Shown: piece by piece, positions 32,076 to 40,521 of the stretch
Numbering within the stretch: the first letter of the stretch is position 1
Layout: each line of letters starts with the position of its first letter
Assembly (NCBI GenBank): GCA_005882135.1
Contig: VBDR01000040.1
Span: 1-45,113 of the forward strand
Reading direction: 5' to 3'
DNA: 45,113 bases
From: Chloroflexota bacterium
Lineage (GTDB): Bacteria > Chloroflexota > Dormibacteria > Dormibacterales > Dormibacteraceae
Position numbers and translations under genes: made by a program
Notes under the pieces: generated by a model
Database searches by the model: none
What the model was told of the DNA's origin: nothing
Seen by the model: the letters and a program-made list of their open reading frames with translations, nothing else

Positions 32076-34916
32076 ATGTTCGATAAAGTCGATCCAAGAG
32101 TCAGCTTCCCGGAGCTGGAGCGACAGCTCATGGCGCGATGGAAGGAGGAAGGCACCTTCCAGAAGTCTCTGCAGCTGCGCGAGGGCCGGCCCCGCTTTGT
32201 CTTCTACGAGGGTCCGCCCACCGCCAACGGGAAGCCGGCCACCCATCACATCCTGGCCCGCGCGTTCAAGGACCTGTTCGGCCGCTACAAGACGATGCAG
32301 GGCTTCTACGTCGAGCGCAAGGCCGGCTGGGACACGCACGGCCTCCCGGTCGAGATCGAGGTCGAGAAGAAACTCAACATCTCGGGCAAGTTCCAGATCG
32401 AAAACGAGATCGGGGTGGAGAGGTTCAACGAGCTCTGCCGGCAGAGCGTCTACGAGTACGTCGAGGACTGGAGGCTTTTCAGCGAGCGCATGGGGTTCTG
32501 GCAGGACTACGACCACGCTTACTGGACGCTGACGTCCGACTACATCCAGTCCGTCTGGTGGGCGCTAAGCGAGATGTGGAAGCAAAACCTCGTCTACAGA
32601 GGCTTCCGCGTCGCCCCTTACTGCTCCCGCTGCGCCACCCCGCTGTCGAGTCACGAGCTGGCTCAAGGCTACCGCGACAACGTGCCCGATCCGAGCGTCT
32701 ACATCCGGTTCCGGCTCAAGAACGACCCCCGAACGTCGATCCTCGCCTGGACGACCACGCCGTGGACACTGCCCGGCAACGTCGCGCTCGCGGTCGACAA
32801 CGATATCGACTACATCAAGGTGCACGAGGGCGGCGAGTTTCTCATCCTCGCCGAGACTCTGCTGAGTGTGCTCAAGGAGCCGCCGCAGGTGGTGGAGCGG
32901 ATGAAGGGTCGCGACCTCCTGGGCCTCGAGTACGAACCCCTGTATCCGTACTCCGTCCCCGAGGAGGGACGCGCCCACTACGTGGTCGATGCGGATTTCG
33001 TCTCCACGGAGGAAGGAACTGGCGTGGTGCACACGTCGGCGCTGTACGGCGTAGACGACCTGCGCCTCTGCCAGGAAAAGGGCATCCCGTTCAAGCACAC
33101 GGTCGGCCTCGACGGAAAGTTCCTGCCCTATGTCGAGAAGTTCGCGGGGCTGCACGTGAAGGAAGCCGACCCCGTGATCATCGACGACCTCAAGGAGCGC
33201 GGCCTGCTTTACAAGGCCGAGACCATCCTTCACACCTATCCGTTCTGCTGGCGGTGCGGCACGCCGCTGATCTACTACGCGCTCGACGCCTGGTACATCC
33301 GCACGACCGAGCGCAAGGAGCAGCTGCTCGCCAATAACAACGCCACCAACTGGGTGCCCGCGCACATCAAGACGGGGCGCATGGGCGACTGGCTTCAGAA
33401 CAACGTCGACTGGCAGTTCTCGCGCAGCCGCTACTGGGGCACGCCGGTGCCGATCTGGATCTGCGAGGGCTGCGACGAGCAGCGATGCATCAGCTCGGCG
33501 GCCGAGCTCGGGTTGAATGACGACGTCGACCTCCACCGTCCTTACATCGACGAGGTGACGATCCCGTGCGAGAAGTGCGGTGGGGTGATGCGCCGCGTGC
33601 CAGAGGTTATGGACACGTGGTTCGACTCCGGGTCAATGCCGTTCGCGCAACGCGGCTACCCGCGAGACGGCAAAGAGCTATTCGAGGAGACCTTCCCCGC
33701 CGACTTCATCTCCGAGGCGGTCGACCAGACGCGCGGTTGGTTCTACACGCTGCTGGCGATCTCGACGCTTCTTTTCAAGCAGAACTCGTACCGCAACGTG
33801 ATCTGCCTCGGCCACGTCGTCGACCCGAAGGGGAAGAAGGCGTCGAAGTCGCGCGGGAATGTGCTCGACCCCAACTATCTCTTCGACACTTTTGGCTCGG
33901 ACGCCGTGCGCTGGTACTTCTACACGTCGACCCAGATCGGCGAAAACTACCGCACCGACGACGCCGCCCTGCGCGAGACGGTGCAGCAGTTCTTCATCCC
34001 GCTGTGGAACTGCTACACGTTTTTCATCACCTACGCCCGGCTCGACAACTTCGACCCGGAGAAGGCAGGGGTGCCCATCGAGGAGCGCCACGTGCTCGAC
34101 CGCTGGCTGCTGTCGAAGCTCAGCGGGCTGGTGACGGCTGTCACCGCCGGGCTGGACGCCTACGAACCGGTCGAACCGGCGCGCCGCATCTACCGCTTTG
34201 TCGACGACCTCTCGAACTGGTACGTCCGGCGCTCCCGGCGGCGTTTCTGGAAGTCGCAGTCAGACCGCGACAAGCAGGCGGCCTATCAGACGCTGCACCA
34301 AGCCCTGACCACGCTGGCCTTGCTGATGGGACCCTTTGCGCCGTTCGTGGCCGACGCCATGCATCGCAACCTGTCGGACGGCAAATCGGTGCACCTGGCC
34401 GATTTTCCCAAGCCGGTGGCGGCCGACGATCCGCAGATCGAGGCCGACATGGCTCGGGCCAGGCAGGCGGTGGAGGCAGGGCTCGCCGCTCGAGACGCCG
34501 CCAGGCTCAAGGTGCGCCAGCCGCTGGCGGGGATAGCCGTTCTCGGCGACCCGCTGCCGGACGACATCGCGGCCATCGTCCGCGACGAGCTCAACGTCAA
34601 GAGCATCACGTTCGGGGCGCCCGAGGTGAAGCTCGACACGGTGATCACCGAGGAGCTGAAGCTCGAGGGCCTGGGCCGCGAGCTGGTGCGCATCATCCAG
34701 GATCGGCGCAAGAAGCTGGGCCTCAACGTGGAGGACCGGATCCACACCCGCTACGAGGCGGATGGCATGCTCCTCCGTGCCCTGGATCGGCACTGCGATT
34801 ACATCAAGGCCGAGACGCTATCCGTGACCCTCGAGCCAGGGCGCGGCGATGGCTTTGACGGCGAGCAGATGATGCTCGAAGGAGAACAGCTCTGGATCGG
34901 CCTCAAGCGCGCCTGA
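32076..34916 (+). CDS. ileS: Isoleucyl-tRNA synthetase, type 2-like, with altered signature motifs
   Basis: Charges tRNA-Ile. 946 residues. The N-terminal FYEGPPTANG and KAGWDTHGLPVEIEVEKKL are typical of type-2 (eukaryote-like, mupirocin-tolerant) IleRS. The HIGH position reads A55-T56-H57-H58 in GKPATHHILA, and the KMSKS loop reads KASKS in PKGKKASKSRGN (about 586-591). The editing domain shows AWTTTPWTLPGN; metal-binding cysteines occur in CEGCDEQRC and PCEKCGG; MDTWFDSGSMPF is present. The C-terminal part is shorter than in many type-2 enzymes (over 1000 residues). ATG 32076 follows yggT by 4 bases. The end overlaps the proposed CTG start of lspA. Confidence 0.95.
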   Translation: MFDKVDPRVSFPELERQLMARWKEEGTFQKSLQLREGRPRFVFYEGPPTANGKPATHHILARAFKDLFGRYKTMQGFYVERKAGWDTHGLPVEIEVEKKLNISGKFQIENEIGVERFNELCRQSVYEYVEDWRLFSERMGFWQDYDHAYWTLTSDYIQSVWWALSEMWKQNLVYRGFRVAPYCSRCATPLSSHELAQGYRDNVPDPSVYIRFRLKNDPRTSILAWTTTPWTLPGNVALAVDNDIDYIKVHEGGEFLILAETLLSVLKEPPQVVERMKGRDLLGLEYEPLYPYSVPEEGRAHYVVDADFVSTEEGTGVVHTSALYGVDDLRLCQEKGIPFKHTVGLDGKFLPYVEKFAGLHVKEADPVIIDDLKERGLLYKAETILHTYPFCWRCGTPLIYYALDAWYIRTTERKEQLLANNNATNWVPAHIKTGRMGDWLQNNVDWQFSRSRYWGTPVPIWICEGCDEQRCISSAAELGLNDDVDLHRPYIDEVTIPCEKCGGVMRRVPEVMDTWFDSGSMPFAQRGYPRDGKELFEETFPADFISEAVDQTRGWFYTLLAISTLLFKQNSYRNVICLGHVVDPKGKKASKSRGNVLDPNYLFDTFGSDAVRWYFYTSTQIGENYRTDDAALRETVQQFFIPLWNCYTFFITYARLDNFDPEKAGVPIEERHVLDRWLLSKLSGLVTAVTAGLDAYEPVEPARRIYRFVDDLSNWYVRRSRRRFWKSQSDRDKQAAYQTLHQALTTLALLMGPFAPFVADAMHRNLSDGKSVHLADFPKPVAADDPQIEADMARARQAVEAGLAARDAARLKVRQPLAGIAVLGDPLPDDIAAIVRDELNVKSITFGAPEVKLDTVITEELKLEGLGRELVRIIQDRRKKLGLNVEDRIHTRYEADGMLLRALDRHCDYIKAETLSVTLEPGRGDGFDGEQMMLEGEQLWIGLKRA

Positions 34917-35368
34917 GCACCGCACGCATCCTGTTCGTGGTGGTTGCGGTGATCGTGTTCATCCTCGACCGCATCACGAAGAGCCTGGTCGCGGCTCAGG
35001 TGCCATACGGCACCGAGGTCTCGGTGATCGATCACCTCGTGGGCATCACCAACGTCCGCAACTCGGGCGCCGCGTTCGGGTTTGCGCCCGCAGGCGCGAG
35101 CCTGTTTCTGATCGCATCGGTCGTGGTGGCGATCGGGCTGGTGATCTACGTCGCACGCAACCCGGGGACTCGGTGGACCGACGGGACCCTCGGCCTGATC
35201 ATGGGCGGCACCCTGGGCAACGGGTACGACCGGGTCGTGCACGGCACCGTCACTGACTTCATCAACTTCCATTTCTGGCCCGTGTTCAACGTCGCGGACT
35301 CGGCCATCTCGATCGGCGTGCTGCTGATGATCGCCGGATATCTCCTACGAAGAAGCCCCGCCGGCTGA
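34913..35368 (+). CDS. lspA: Lipoprotein signal peptidase LspA
   Basis: Aspartyl protease that removes signal peptides from prolipoproteins in the membrane. Four helices; catalytic and conserved residues in NVRNSGAAFGF, GGTLGNGYDRVVHGTVTDF (Asp in TVTDF) and WPVFNVADSAISIG (Asp in NVADS). The open frame has no ATG or TTG near the first helix. CTG 34913 overlaps the ileS stop as CTGA and gives 151 residues with a full first helix. GTG 34937 gives 143 residues and begins within the helix. CTG is preferred by analogy with the other NTGA overlaps, but is not certain. Confidence 0.9.
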   Translation: MSTARILFVVVAVIVFILDRITKSLVAAQVPYGTEVSVIDHLVGITNVRNSGAAFGFAPAGASLFLIASVVVAIGLVIYVARNPGTRWTDGTLGLIMGGTLGNGYDRVVHGTVTDFINFHFWPVFNVADSAISIGVLLMIAGYLLRRSPAG

Positions 35369-36243
35369 TCGCCGCGACGGCGGCAGCGAGGCTCGATCGC
35401 TTTCTAGCCGAGAACGCGCCCGACCTGAGCCGGTCGGCGGCGGCGCGTCTGATCAAGGGTCACCTCGCGCTGGTCAACGGTCACCCCGCCGACCCGGCCG
35501 ATCGCGTGGCGGCCGGAGACGTCGTTGATTTCGAGATCCCCGAGGCGTACGTGGTGGAGGCGGGTGCGGAGGCAATTCCGCTCGACATCGTTTACGAGGA
35601 CGGCGACATCGCGGTCATCAACAAGCCCGCTGGGATGGTTGTCCACCCGGCGCCTGGTCACTACTCGGGAACCCTGGTCCATGCGCTTCTCGGCCGCGGT
35701 GATGCCTGGTCGGTGGTCGGCGGCGCGGCAAGGCCGGGCGTCGTGCACCGCCTCGACAAGGGGACATCAGGGCTCATCGTCGTCGCGCGCAATGATGTCA
35801 GCCACCGAGCCCTCTCGGCGCAGCTCAGGGATCGCTCGCTCAGCCGTACCTATCTCGCCATCGTCCGGGGCCGGTTGAAGGACGATGCCGGAGAGCTGGA
35901 GGGGCCCATCGGGCGACACCCGCGCGAGCGCAAACGCATGGCCGTGGTCGCGGGCGGCCGATTCGCGCGCACGCGCTACCAGGTCGTCGAGAGGAAGGGA
36001 ACCCATACGCTTTTGCGCTGTGACCTCGACACCGGCCGCACCCATCAGATCCGGGTGCATCTCGCAGCGCTTGGTCATCCGGTCGCTGGCGACTCCGAGT
36101 ACGGAGGTCGGGAAGCGAGCCTCGTACGCCCGATGTTGCACGCGTGGCGGCTGCGGCTCCGGCACCCTCGCACGGGCTCTGAGATGAATTTCGAAGCGCC
36201 GCCTCCGCGCGACTTCGCAGCGTTCTGGGAATCGCTGGCTTGA
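35365..36243 (+). CDS. rluD: RluD-family 23S rRNA pseudouridine synthase
   Basis: About 292 residues. An S4 RNA-binding domain is at the N-terminus (ARLDRFLAENAPDLSRSAAA, then KGHLALVNG). The RluA/RluD catalytic domain follows, with INKPAGMVVHPAPGHYSGTL, the catalytic Asp in GVVHRLDKGTSGLIVVA, LSRTYLAIVRG and LDTGRTHQIRVHLA. The S4 domain is lost if the first standard start (GTG 35506) is used. CTG 35365 overlaps the lspA stop as CTGA and keeps the whole domain, so it is preferred. RluD-type enzymes modify the helix 69 uridines of 23S rRNA; the exact target cannot be read from sequence. The 3' end overlaps gmk by TTGA. Confidence 0.9.
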   Translation: MIAATAAARLDRFLAENAPDLSRSAAARLIKGHLALVNGHPADPADRVAAGDVVDFEIPEAYVVEAGAEAIPLDIVYEDGDIAVINKPAGMVVHPAPGHYSGTLVHALLGRGDAWSVVGGAARPGVVHRLDKGTSGLIVVARNDVSHRALSAQLRDRSLSRTYLAIVRGRLKDDAGELEGPIGRHPRERKRMAVVAGGRFARTRYQVVERKGTHTLLRCDLDTGRTHQIRVHLAALGHPVAGDSEYGGREASLVRPMLHAWRLRLRHPRTGSEMNFEAPPPRDFAAFWESLA

Positions 36244-36809
36244 AGCAGGGCTTGCTGATCGTCATCTCGGGGCCGTCCGGGGTCGGCAAGGACACGCTGA
36301 TCCGCCGCCTGCTCGAGCTCGACCGCAACCTCGTCTATTCGGTCTCCGGGACCACGCGGCAGCCGAGGCCGGGTGAAAAACGGGACGAGAACTACACCTT
36401 CCTGACCCGTGAGCAGTTCGAGGCCCTGGTCAAGAAACGCGCTTTCCTCGAGCACGCGAACTACAACGGCCACCTGTACGGCACGTTTCGCGACCGCGTC
36501 GAGCGCGCCCGCCGCGAAGGCCGCGACGTCGTGCTGAAGATCGACATCCAGGGCGCTGAACAGGTGCGCCGGCGCATACCGGACGCGGTTTTTATCTTCG
36601 TGGTCGCACCTTCAGAGGAGGAGCTGAAGCACCGGCAGGAGGAGCGCGGGAGCGAATCCCCGCAGGACCTCGCGTCGCGCCGCGAGATCGCCAAGCACGA
36701 GATGGCGTACGCACAGAATTACGAGCACGTGGTCATGAACGACGACGTCGAACGCGCGGTCCGCGAGATTCGCCAGATCATCGAGGACGCGCGACTCCGC
36801 GTAACTTAG
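36240..36809 (+). CDS. gmk: Guanylate kinase
   Basis: Phosphorylates GMP to GDP. 189 residues. P-loop ISGPSGVGKDTLIRRL (the more common form is GxGKGT/S), then the GMP-binding SVSGTTRQPRPGEKRDENYT, FLTREQFEALV, ANYNGHLYGT, VVLKIDIQGAEQVRR and IFVVAPSEEEL. TTG 36240 overlaps the rluD stop. Only 5 bases separate it from coaBC; rpoZ, which usually lies between these two genes, is absent. Confidence 0.95.
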   Translation: MKQGLLIVISGPSGVGKDTLIRRLLELDRNLVYSVSGTTRQPRPGEKRDENYTFLTREQFEALVKKRAFLEHANYNGHLYGTFRDRVERARREGRDVVLKIDIQGAEQVRRRIPDAVFIFVVAPSEEELKHRQEERGSESPQDLASRREIAKHEMAYAQNYEHVVMNDDVERAVREIRQIIEDARLRVT

Positions 36810-36814
36810 CCCCC

Positions 36815-38044
36815 ATGCCCCTCGACGCCACTCCGATTCCAATTGAGCTCCGGGGCCTGCGCATCGCGCTGCTGGTCTCCGGCGGGATCGCCGCATACAA
36901 GGTGGTCGACCTCGCCTCGGCGCTGAGCCAGGCAGGGTGCCAGGTCCGCGTTGCGATGACCGCGGCGGCGATGCGTTTCGTCGGTCCTCCGACCTTTCAA
37001 GGCGTCACCGGCAAACCCGTGGCAACCGGGATATGGCCCGCCGACGGAACTCCGGAGCCGCATGTCTTCCTGGGCGATTGGGCGCAGCTAATCCTGGTCG
37101 CACCCGCGACCGCCAACGTCATCGGCCGCATCGCGGATGGCCGGTCGGATGACATCGTGACGGCGACCCTGCTCGCAGCTCGATGCCCGGTGGTCATCGC
37201 GCCCGCGATGAACGACGCGATGTGGGCCAAGCCCGCGCTGCAGGAAAATCTCACGAAATTGCGCCACCGCGGGATCACCGTCGTCGAGCCGGAGACGGGT
37301 CACCTCGCGAGCGGACACGAGGGCGCCGGGAGGCTGGCCGGCGCGTCGGCGATCCTCAACGCGATGGTGCACGGCATTCGTGCCCGCTACGACCTGGCGG
37401 GTCGCCGCGTGGTGGTCACCGCAGGCGGCACGCGGGAGCCGATCGACCCGGTGCGGTTCATCAGCAATTATTCGAGCGGCAAGATGGGGTTCGCCCTCGC
37501 CGCGGCGGCCGCCGATCGCGGCGCCAAGGTGACCCTGATCACGACCGCGAACCATCCTGAGCACAACGGCATCGACGTGCAGCGCGTCGACACCGCGGAG
37601 GAGATGCTCGCCGAGCTGCGCTCACAGCTGAGGGGTTCGGATCTCCTGCTCATGGCCGCGGCGGTGGGTGATTTCCGTCCCGCCAAAGCCTCCGATCGCA
37701 AGATCAGGCGCGAGGAAACGCCGAGCCTGACCTTGGAGCTCGAGCCGATTCCCGACGTCGTCGCCTCGCTGGCGGCCGAGCCGGCGTTCGCCACCGTGTT
37801 TCGGGTCGGCTTTGCCGCGGAAGACTCGAAGCTCGATGCCAAGGCGATGGAGAAGGTGAAGCGAAAGGGCCTGCAGGCCATCGTCGCGAACGACATCTCG
37901 CGTCGCGACATCGGCTTCGGCAGCGAGTACAACGCGGGCGTGCTTCTCTTCGCCGACGGTGCGCGTCACGAGCTCGAGAAGGCGACCAAGCGCGAGCTGG
38001 CCGACAAGATCCTGGACCTCGTGCTTCCCCGCTTGAAAAGGTAA
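36815..38044 (+). CDS. coaBC: Bifunctional phosphopantothenoylcysteine decarboxylase / phosphopantothenate-cysteine ligase
   Basis: Two consecutive steps of coenzyme A synthesis. 409 residues. The CoaC flavoprotein half (1-190) has LLVSGGIAAYKVVDLASAL, LGDWAQLILVAPATANVIGR and the PAMNDAMW motif. The CoaB half (about 195-409) has VVVTAGGTREPIDPVRFISN, YSSGKMGFALAAAAADRGA, AAAVGDFRP and KGLQAIVANDISR. The stretch that is usually ACG in the CoaC substrate flap reads HLASGHEGAGRL, with Ser in place of the conserved Cys. ATG 36815 follows gmk by 5 bases and is followed directly by priA. Confidence 0.94.
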   Translation: MPLDATPIPIELRGLRIALLVSGGIAAYKVVDLASALSQAGCQVRVAMTAAAMRFVGPPTFQGVTGKPVATGIWPADGTPEPHVFLGDWAQLILVAPATANVIGRIADGRSDDIVTATLLAARCPVVIAPAMNDAMWAKPALQENLTKLRHRGITVVEPETGHLASGHEGAGRLAGASAILNAMVHGIRARYDLAGRRVVVTAGGTREPIDPVRFISNYSSGKMGFALAAAAADRGAKVTLITTANHPEHNGIDVQRVDTAEEMLAELRSQLRGSDLLLMAAAVGDFRPAKASDRKIRREETPSLTLELEPIPDVVASLAAEPAFATVFRVGFAAEDSKLDAKAMEKVKRKGLQAIVANDISRRDIGFGSEYNAGVLLFADGARHELEKATKRELADKILDLVLPRLKR

Positions 38045-40027
38045 TTGGCTCTCTACGCCGAGGTGGCGGTGGAGGCGGCCCGCGGGATTGCCCGGGAAAC
38101 CTATACGTACGCGGTCCCCGATGGGGTGGACGTGGTGCCCGGGCATCGGGTCACCGTTCCCTTCGGCCGGCGCGACACATACGGATTTGTGGTGTCGCTC
38201 GGCACCGAGGATCCAGGCGTCGAGACCAAAGCGATCGCGACCGCCGGCCGCGAGCCGCTGCTGCTGCCGCATCAGGTCGCTCTGGCTCGCCTCGTCGCCG
38301 ATCACTACTGGCTGCCGCTGATCGAGTGCATCCGGGCGATGCTGCCGCCGCGCGTACGCGGCAGCGGGTCGGCGGGATCAGGAGAGTCGAGCCGGCAGCG
38401 CCGGCACACCCGCCTGCTCGAGCTCGCCACGGGCCCCGCCCCGGCCGCCGAGAGCGTGACGCTCACAGATGAGCAGCGCGCGGCGCTCGATGTGATCGAC
38501 ACGAACCCGGTCACGCTGCTCCACGGCGTCATCGCCAGCGGCAAGACCGAGGTCTACCTGGCCGCGGCCGAGCGGGCGCTGGCGGAGGGACTGCGGGTCC
38601 TGCTCCTCGTGCCTGAGATCTCGCTCACCCCGCAGTTGGTGCAACGCGTGCGAGCGCGTCTGAACGCCCCCGTGGCGGTGTTGCAGTCGCAGCTGACCGA
38701 GCTGGAGCGCGCGCAGCAGTGGTGGCGGACGAGGCGGGGCGAGGCCCAGGTCGTGCTGGGCAGCCGGTCTGCGGTGTTCGCGCCCATTCCGCGCCTGGGC
38801 CTGATCTGTCTCGACGAGGAGGGATCGGCTGCCTACAAGCAGGACCGCACGCCGCGCTACGAGGCGGGATGGGTGGCGCGGCGGCTGGCCTCGGTCACCG
38901 GAGCCCGTCTTGTCATGGGCTCGGCGACACCGGCCGTCGCCACGTACTACGAGTCTTCCCAGGGCGTGACCGCCCGCGCCACGCTGATCAGGCGGGTGCG
39001 CGGCGACGACGCCGAGGTCGAGCTCGTCGACATGCGCGATGAGGCCGAATCCGGCAACCGCCAGCCGCTGTCGCGGCGCCTTGTCGAGGCCGTCACCCAC
39101 ACTCTCGAGAACGAGGAGCAGACCATCCTCTACCTCAATCGTCGCGGCCTTGCGACGTATGTGATGTGCCACGACTGCGGTCGCTCTGTGCAGTGCCTCG
39201 GCTGCTCGGTCGCGCTGGTGCAGCATGCCGAGGTCGAGGGCCTGGTGTGCCACTACTGCGGTTATTCGCGCACGATGCCCGCGGTTTGCGATCACTGCGG
39301 GAGCCGCAATATCCGCGCCCTTGGCATGGGCACCCAGCGCCTGGAGGGCATGGTCAAGAGGTTGTGGTCGCAGGCGCGGGTGTTGCGACTCGACAGCGAT
39401 GCGGCGAGAGGACCCGATTCCTATTTCCGGATCTGGGAGACGTTTAGCGAGCGTCGGGCCGATATCCTCGTCGGCACGCAGCTCGTGACGCGAGGGCTGG
39501 ACCTGCCCGGGGTGTCCTGCGTCGGCGTCGTCGATGCCGACCTGCCTTTGCATTTTCCCGATTACCGATCCGCCGAGAACACGTTCGCGCTGGTGGCGCA
39601 AGTAACGGGTCGGGCCGGCCGCGACGGCCGCCCGTCACGGGTCATCGTGCAGACCAGCAACCCCGAGCACTACAGCCTTCGCTGCGCAGCGGCGGGGGAC
39701 TACCAGGGCTTCTACGAGGCCGAGCTGCCGGCCCGCAAGGCCTTCGTGTTTCCGCCCTTTGCCGGGCTGGCCGTCCTCACGCGGACCGACCCCGACGACG
39801 GCCGAGCCGCCTCTTCGGCGCGCGAGGCGGCGGAATCCATCGCCTCCGGGCTGCTCAAAGATGAGATCGCGGGCATACGCGTGATGGGGCCATCACCCGC
39901 ATTCATTCACCGCCTTCGTGGCGAGTACCGGTGGCAGGTGACCCTCAAAGGCGACGGCCTCGAGCGTGCCCGGCACCTGGCGCCGCGCGGCAAGGGCTGG
40001 AGCTATGACATCGATCCGGTCAATTAG
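38045..40027 (+). CDS. priA: Primosomal protein N' (PriA replication-restart helicase)
   Basis: Reloads the replisome at broken forks. 660 residues. The N-terminal DNA-binding domain (VAVEAARGIARETYTYAVP, VPFGRRDTYGFV) precedes the helicase. Walker A is HGVIASGKTEVYLAA, motif II reads LDEEGSAAYKQD (normally DEEH), SAT-like MGSATPAVATYY, then LYLNRRGLATYVMC. Eight zinc cysteines occur as CHDC, CLGC, CHYC and CDHC. Motifs V and VI are seen in VGTQLVTRGLDLPGVSCVGV and AQVTGRAGRDGRPSRVIVQT. TTG 38045 directly follows the coaBC stop. The length is shorter than E. coli PriA (732), mainly in the N-terminal part. Confidence 0.93.
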   Translation: MALYAEVAVEAARGIARETYTYAVPDGVDVVPGHRVTVPFGRRDTYGFVVSLGTEDPGVETKAIATAGREPLLLPHQVALARLVADHYWLPLIECIRAMLPPRVRGSGSAGSGESSRQRRHTRLLELATGPAPAAESVTLTDEQRAALDVIDTNPVTLLHGVIASGKTEVYLAAAERALAEGLRVLLLVPEISLTPQLVQRVRARLNAPVAVLQSQLTELERAQQWWRTRRGEAQVVLGSRSAVFAPIPRLGLICLDEEGSAAYKQDRTPRYEAGWVARRLASVTGARLVMGSATPAVATYYESSQGVTARATLIRRVRGDDAEVELVDMRDEAESGNRQPLSRRLVEAVTHTLENEEQTILYLNRRGLATYVMCHDCGRSVQCLGCSVALVQHAEVEGLVCHYCGYSRTMPAVCDHCGSRNIRALGMGTQRLEGMVKRLWSQARVLRLDSDAARGPDSYFRIWETFSERRADILVGTQLVTRGLDLPGVSCVGVVDADLPLHFPDYRSAENTFALVAQVTGRAGRDGRPSRVIVQTSNPEHYSLRCAAAGDYQGFYEAELPARKAFVFPPFAGLAVLTRTDPDDGRAASSAREAAESIASGLLKDEIAGIRVMGPSPAFIHRLRGEYRWQVTLKGDGLERARHLAPRGKGWSYDIDPVN

Positions 40028-40039
40028 GAGAGGCGGATC

Positions 40040-40480
40040 TTGAGAGACACAGCAACCCGAAAAGCTGACGTTCTTGCCGCGCTCGAGAAGCAGCACGACC
40101 TCTGGCTCGCGAGCGCCGATGTGGCCGGGCGGCCGCATCTCATCGCTGTGTCGGCATGGTGGGACGGCACCGACCTGATCATCGCAACGACCGGCTCGAG
40201 CAAGACGGCACGCAACCTGGCCATGAATCCGGCCGCGCGCGTGGCGCGAGGCGCGCCGGCCGATGCGATCGTGATCGACGCCCAGATGATCGAGAGCCGA
40301 GCCGTCGAAGATTCGGCCGAGCTGGCGGGCGGCTTTGCCGCGGCGGTGGGCTGGGATCCGCGCGAGGTGGGCGAGGGCTGGATGTTCTTTCGCTTGCGGC
40401 CGAACCGGATCCAGGCCTTCCGCGGCTACGACGAGATCGAGGGCCGCGACGTGATGCTTCGTTCCCGCTGGCTGGTTTAA
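40040..40480 (+). CDS. PPOX-class split-barrel protein (probable F420-dependent)
   Basis: A 146-residue pyridoxamine-5'-phosphate-oxidase-like protein. Family features: KADVLAALEKQHDLWLASAD, RPHLIAVSAWWDGTDLIIAT, the phosphate-binding SSKTARNLAMNPAARVA and the C-terminal FFRLRPNRIQAFRGYDEI. The last block occurs in F420-type members that are often called TIGR03618-like; cofactor choice is inference. TTG 40040 has AGGAG about 12 nt upstream. It sits between priA and def, where no PPOX gene is usual, and def has its own promoter after it. Confidence 0.82.
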   Translation: MRDTATRKADVLAALEKQHDLWLASADVAGRPHLIAVSAWWDGTDLIIATTGSSKTARNLAMNPAARVARGAPADAIVIDAQMIESRAVEDSAELAGGFAAAVGWDPREVGEGWMFFRLRPNRIQAFRGYDEIEGRDVMLRSRWLV

Positions 40481-40486
40481 CCCAGG

Positions 40487-40514
40487 TTGGGTTTTCGCAC
40501 CCCGCGGGTAGAAT
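40487..40514 (+). promoter_or_regulatory. Predicted def promoter, leaderless layout
   Basis: TTGGGT (40487-40492) and TAGAAT (40509-40514) are spaced by 16 bases. ATG 40522 comes 7 bases after the -10 box and no Shine-Dalgarno intervenes, so the message would start at or next to the A of ATG. The def-fmt-smpB genes would be transcribed from here. Confidence 0.6.
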
Positions 40515-40521
40515 CGAACGC

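Noticed and set aside
35506..36243. rluD starting at GTG 35506
   Set aside because: It would remove the S4 RNA-binding domain that is plainly encoded upstream in frame.
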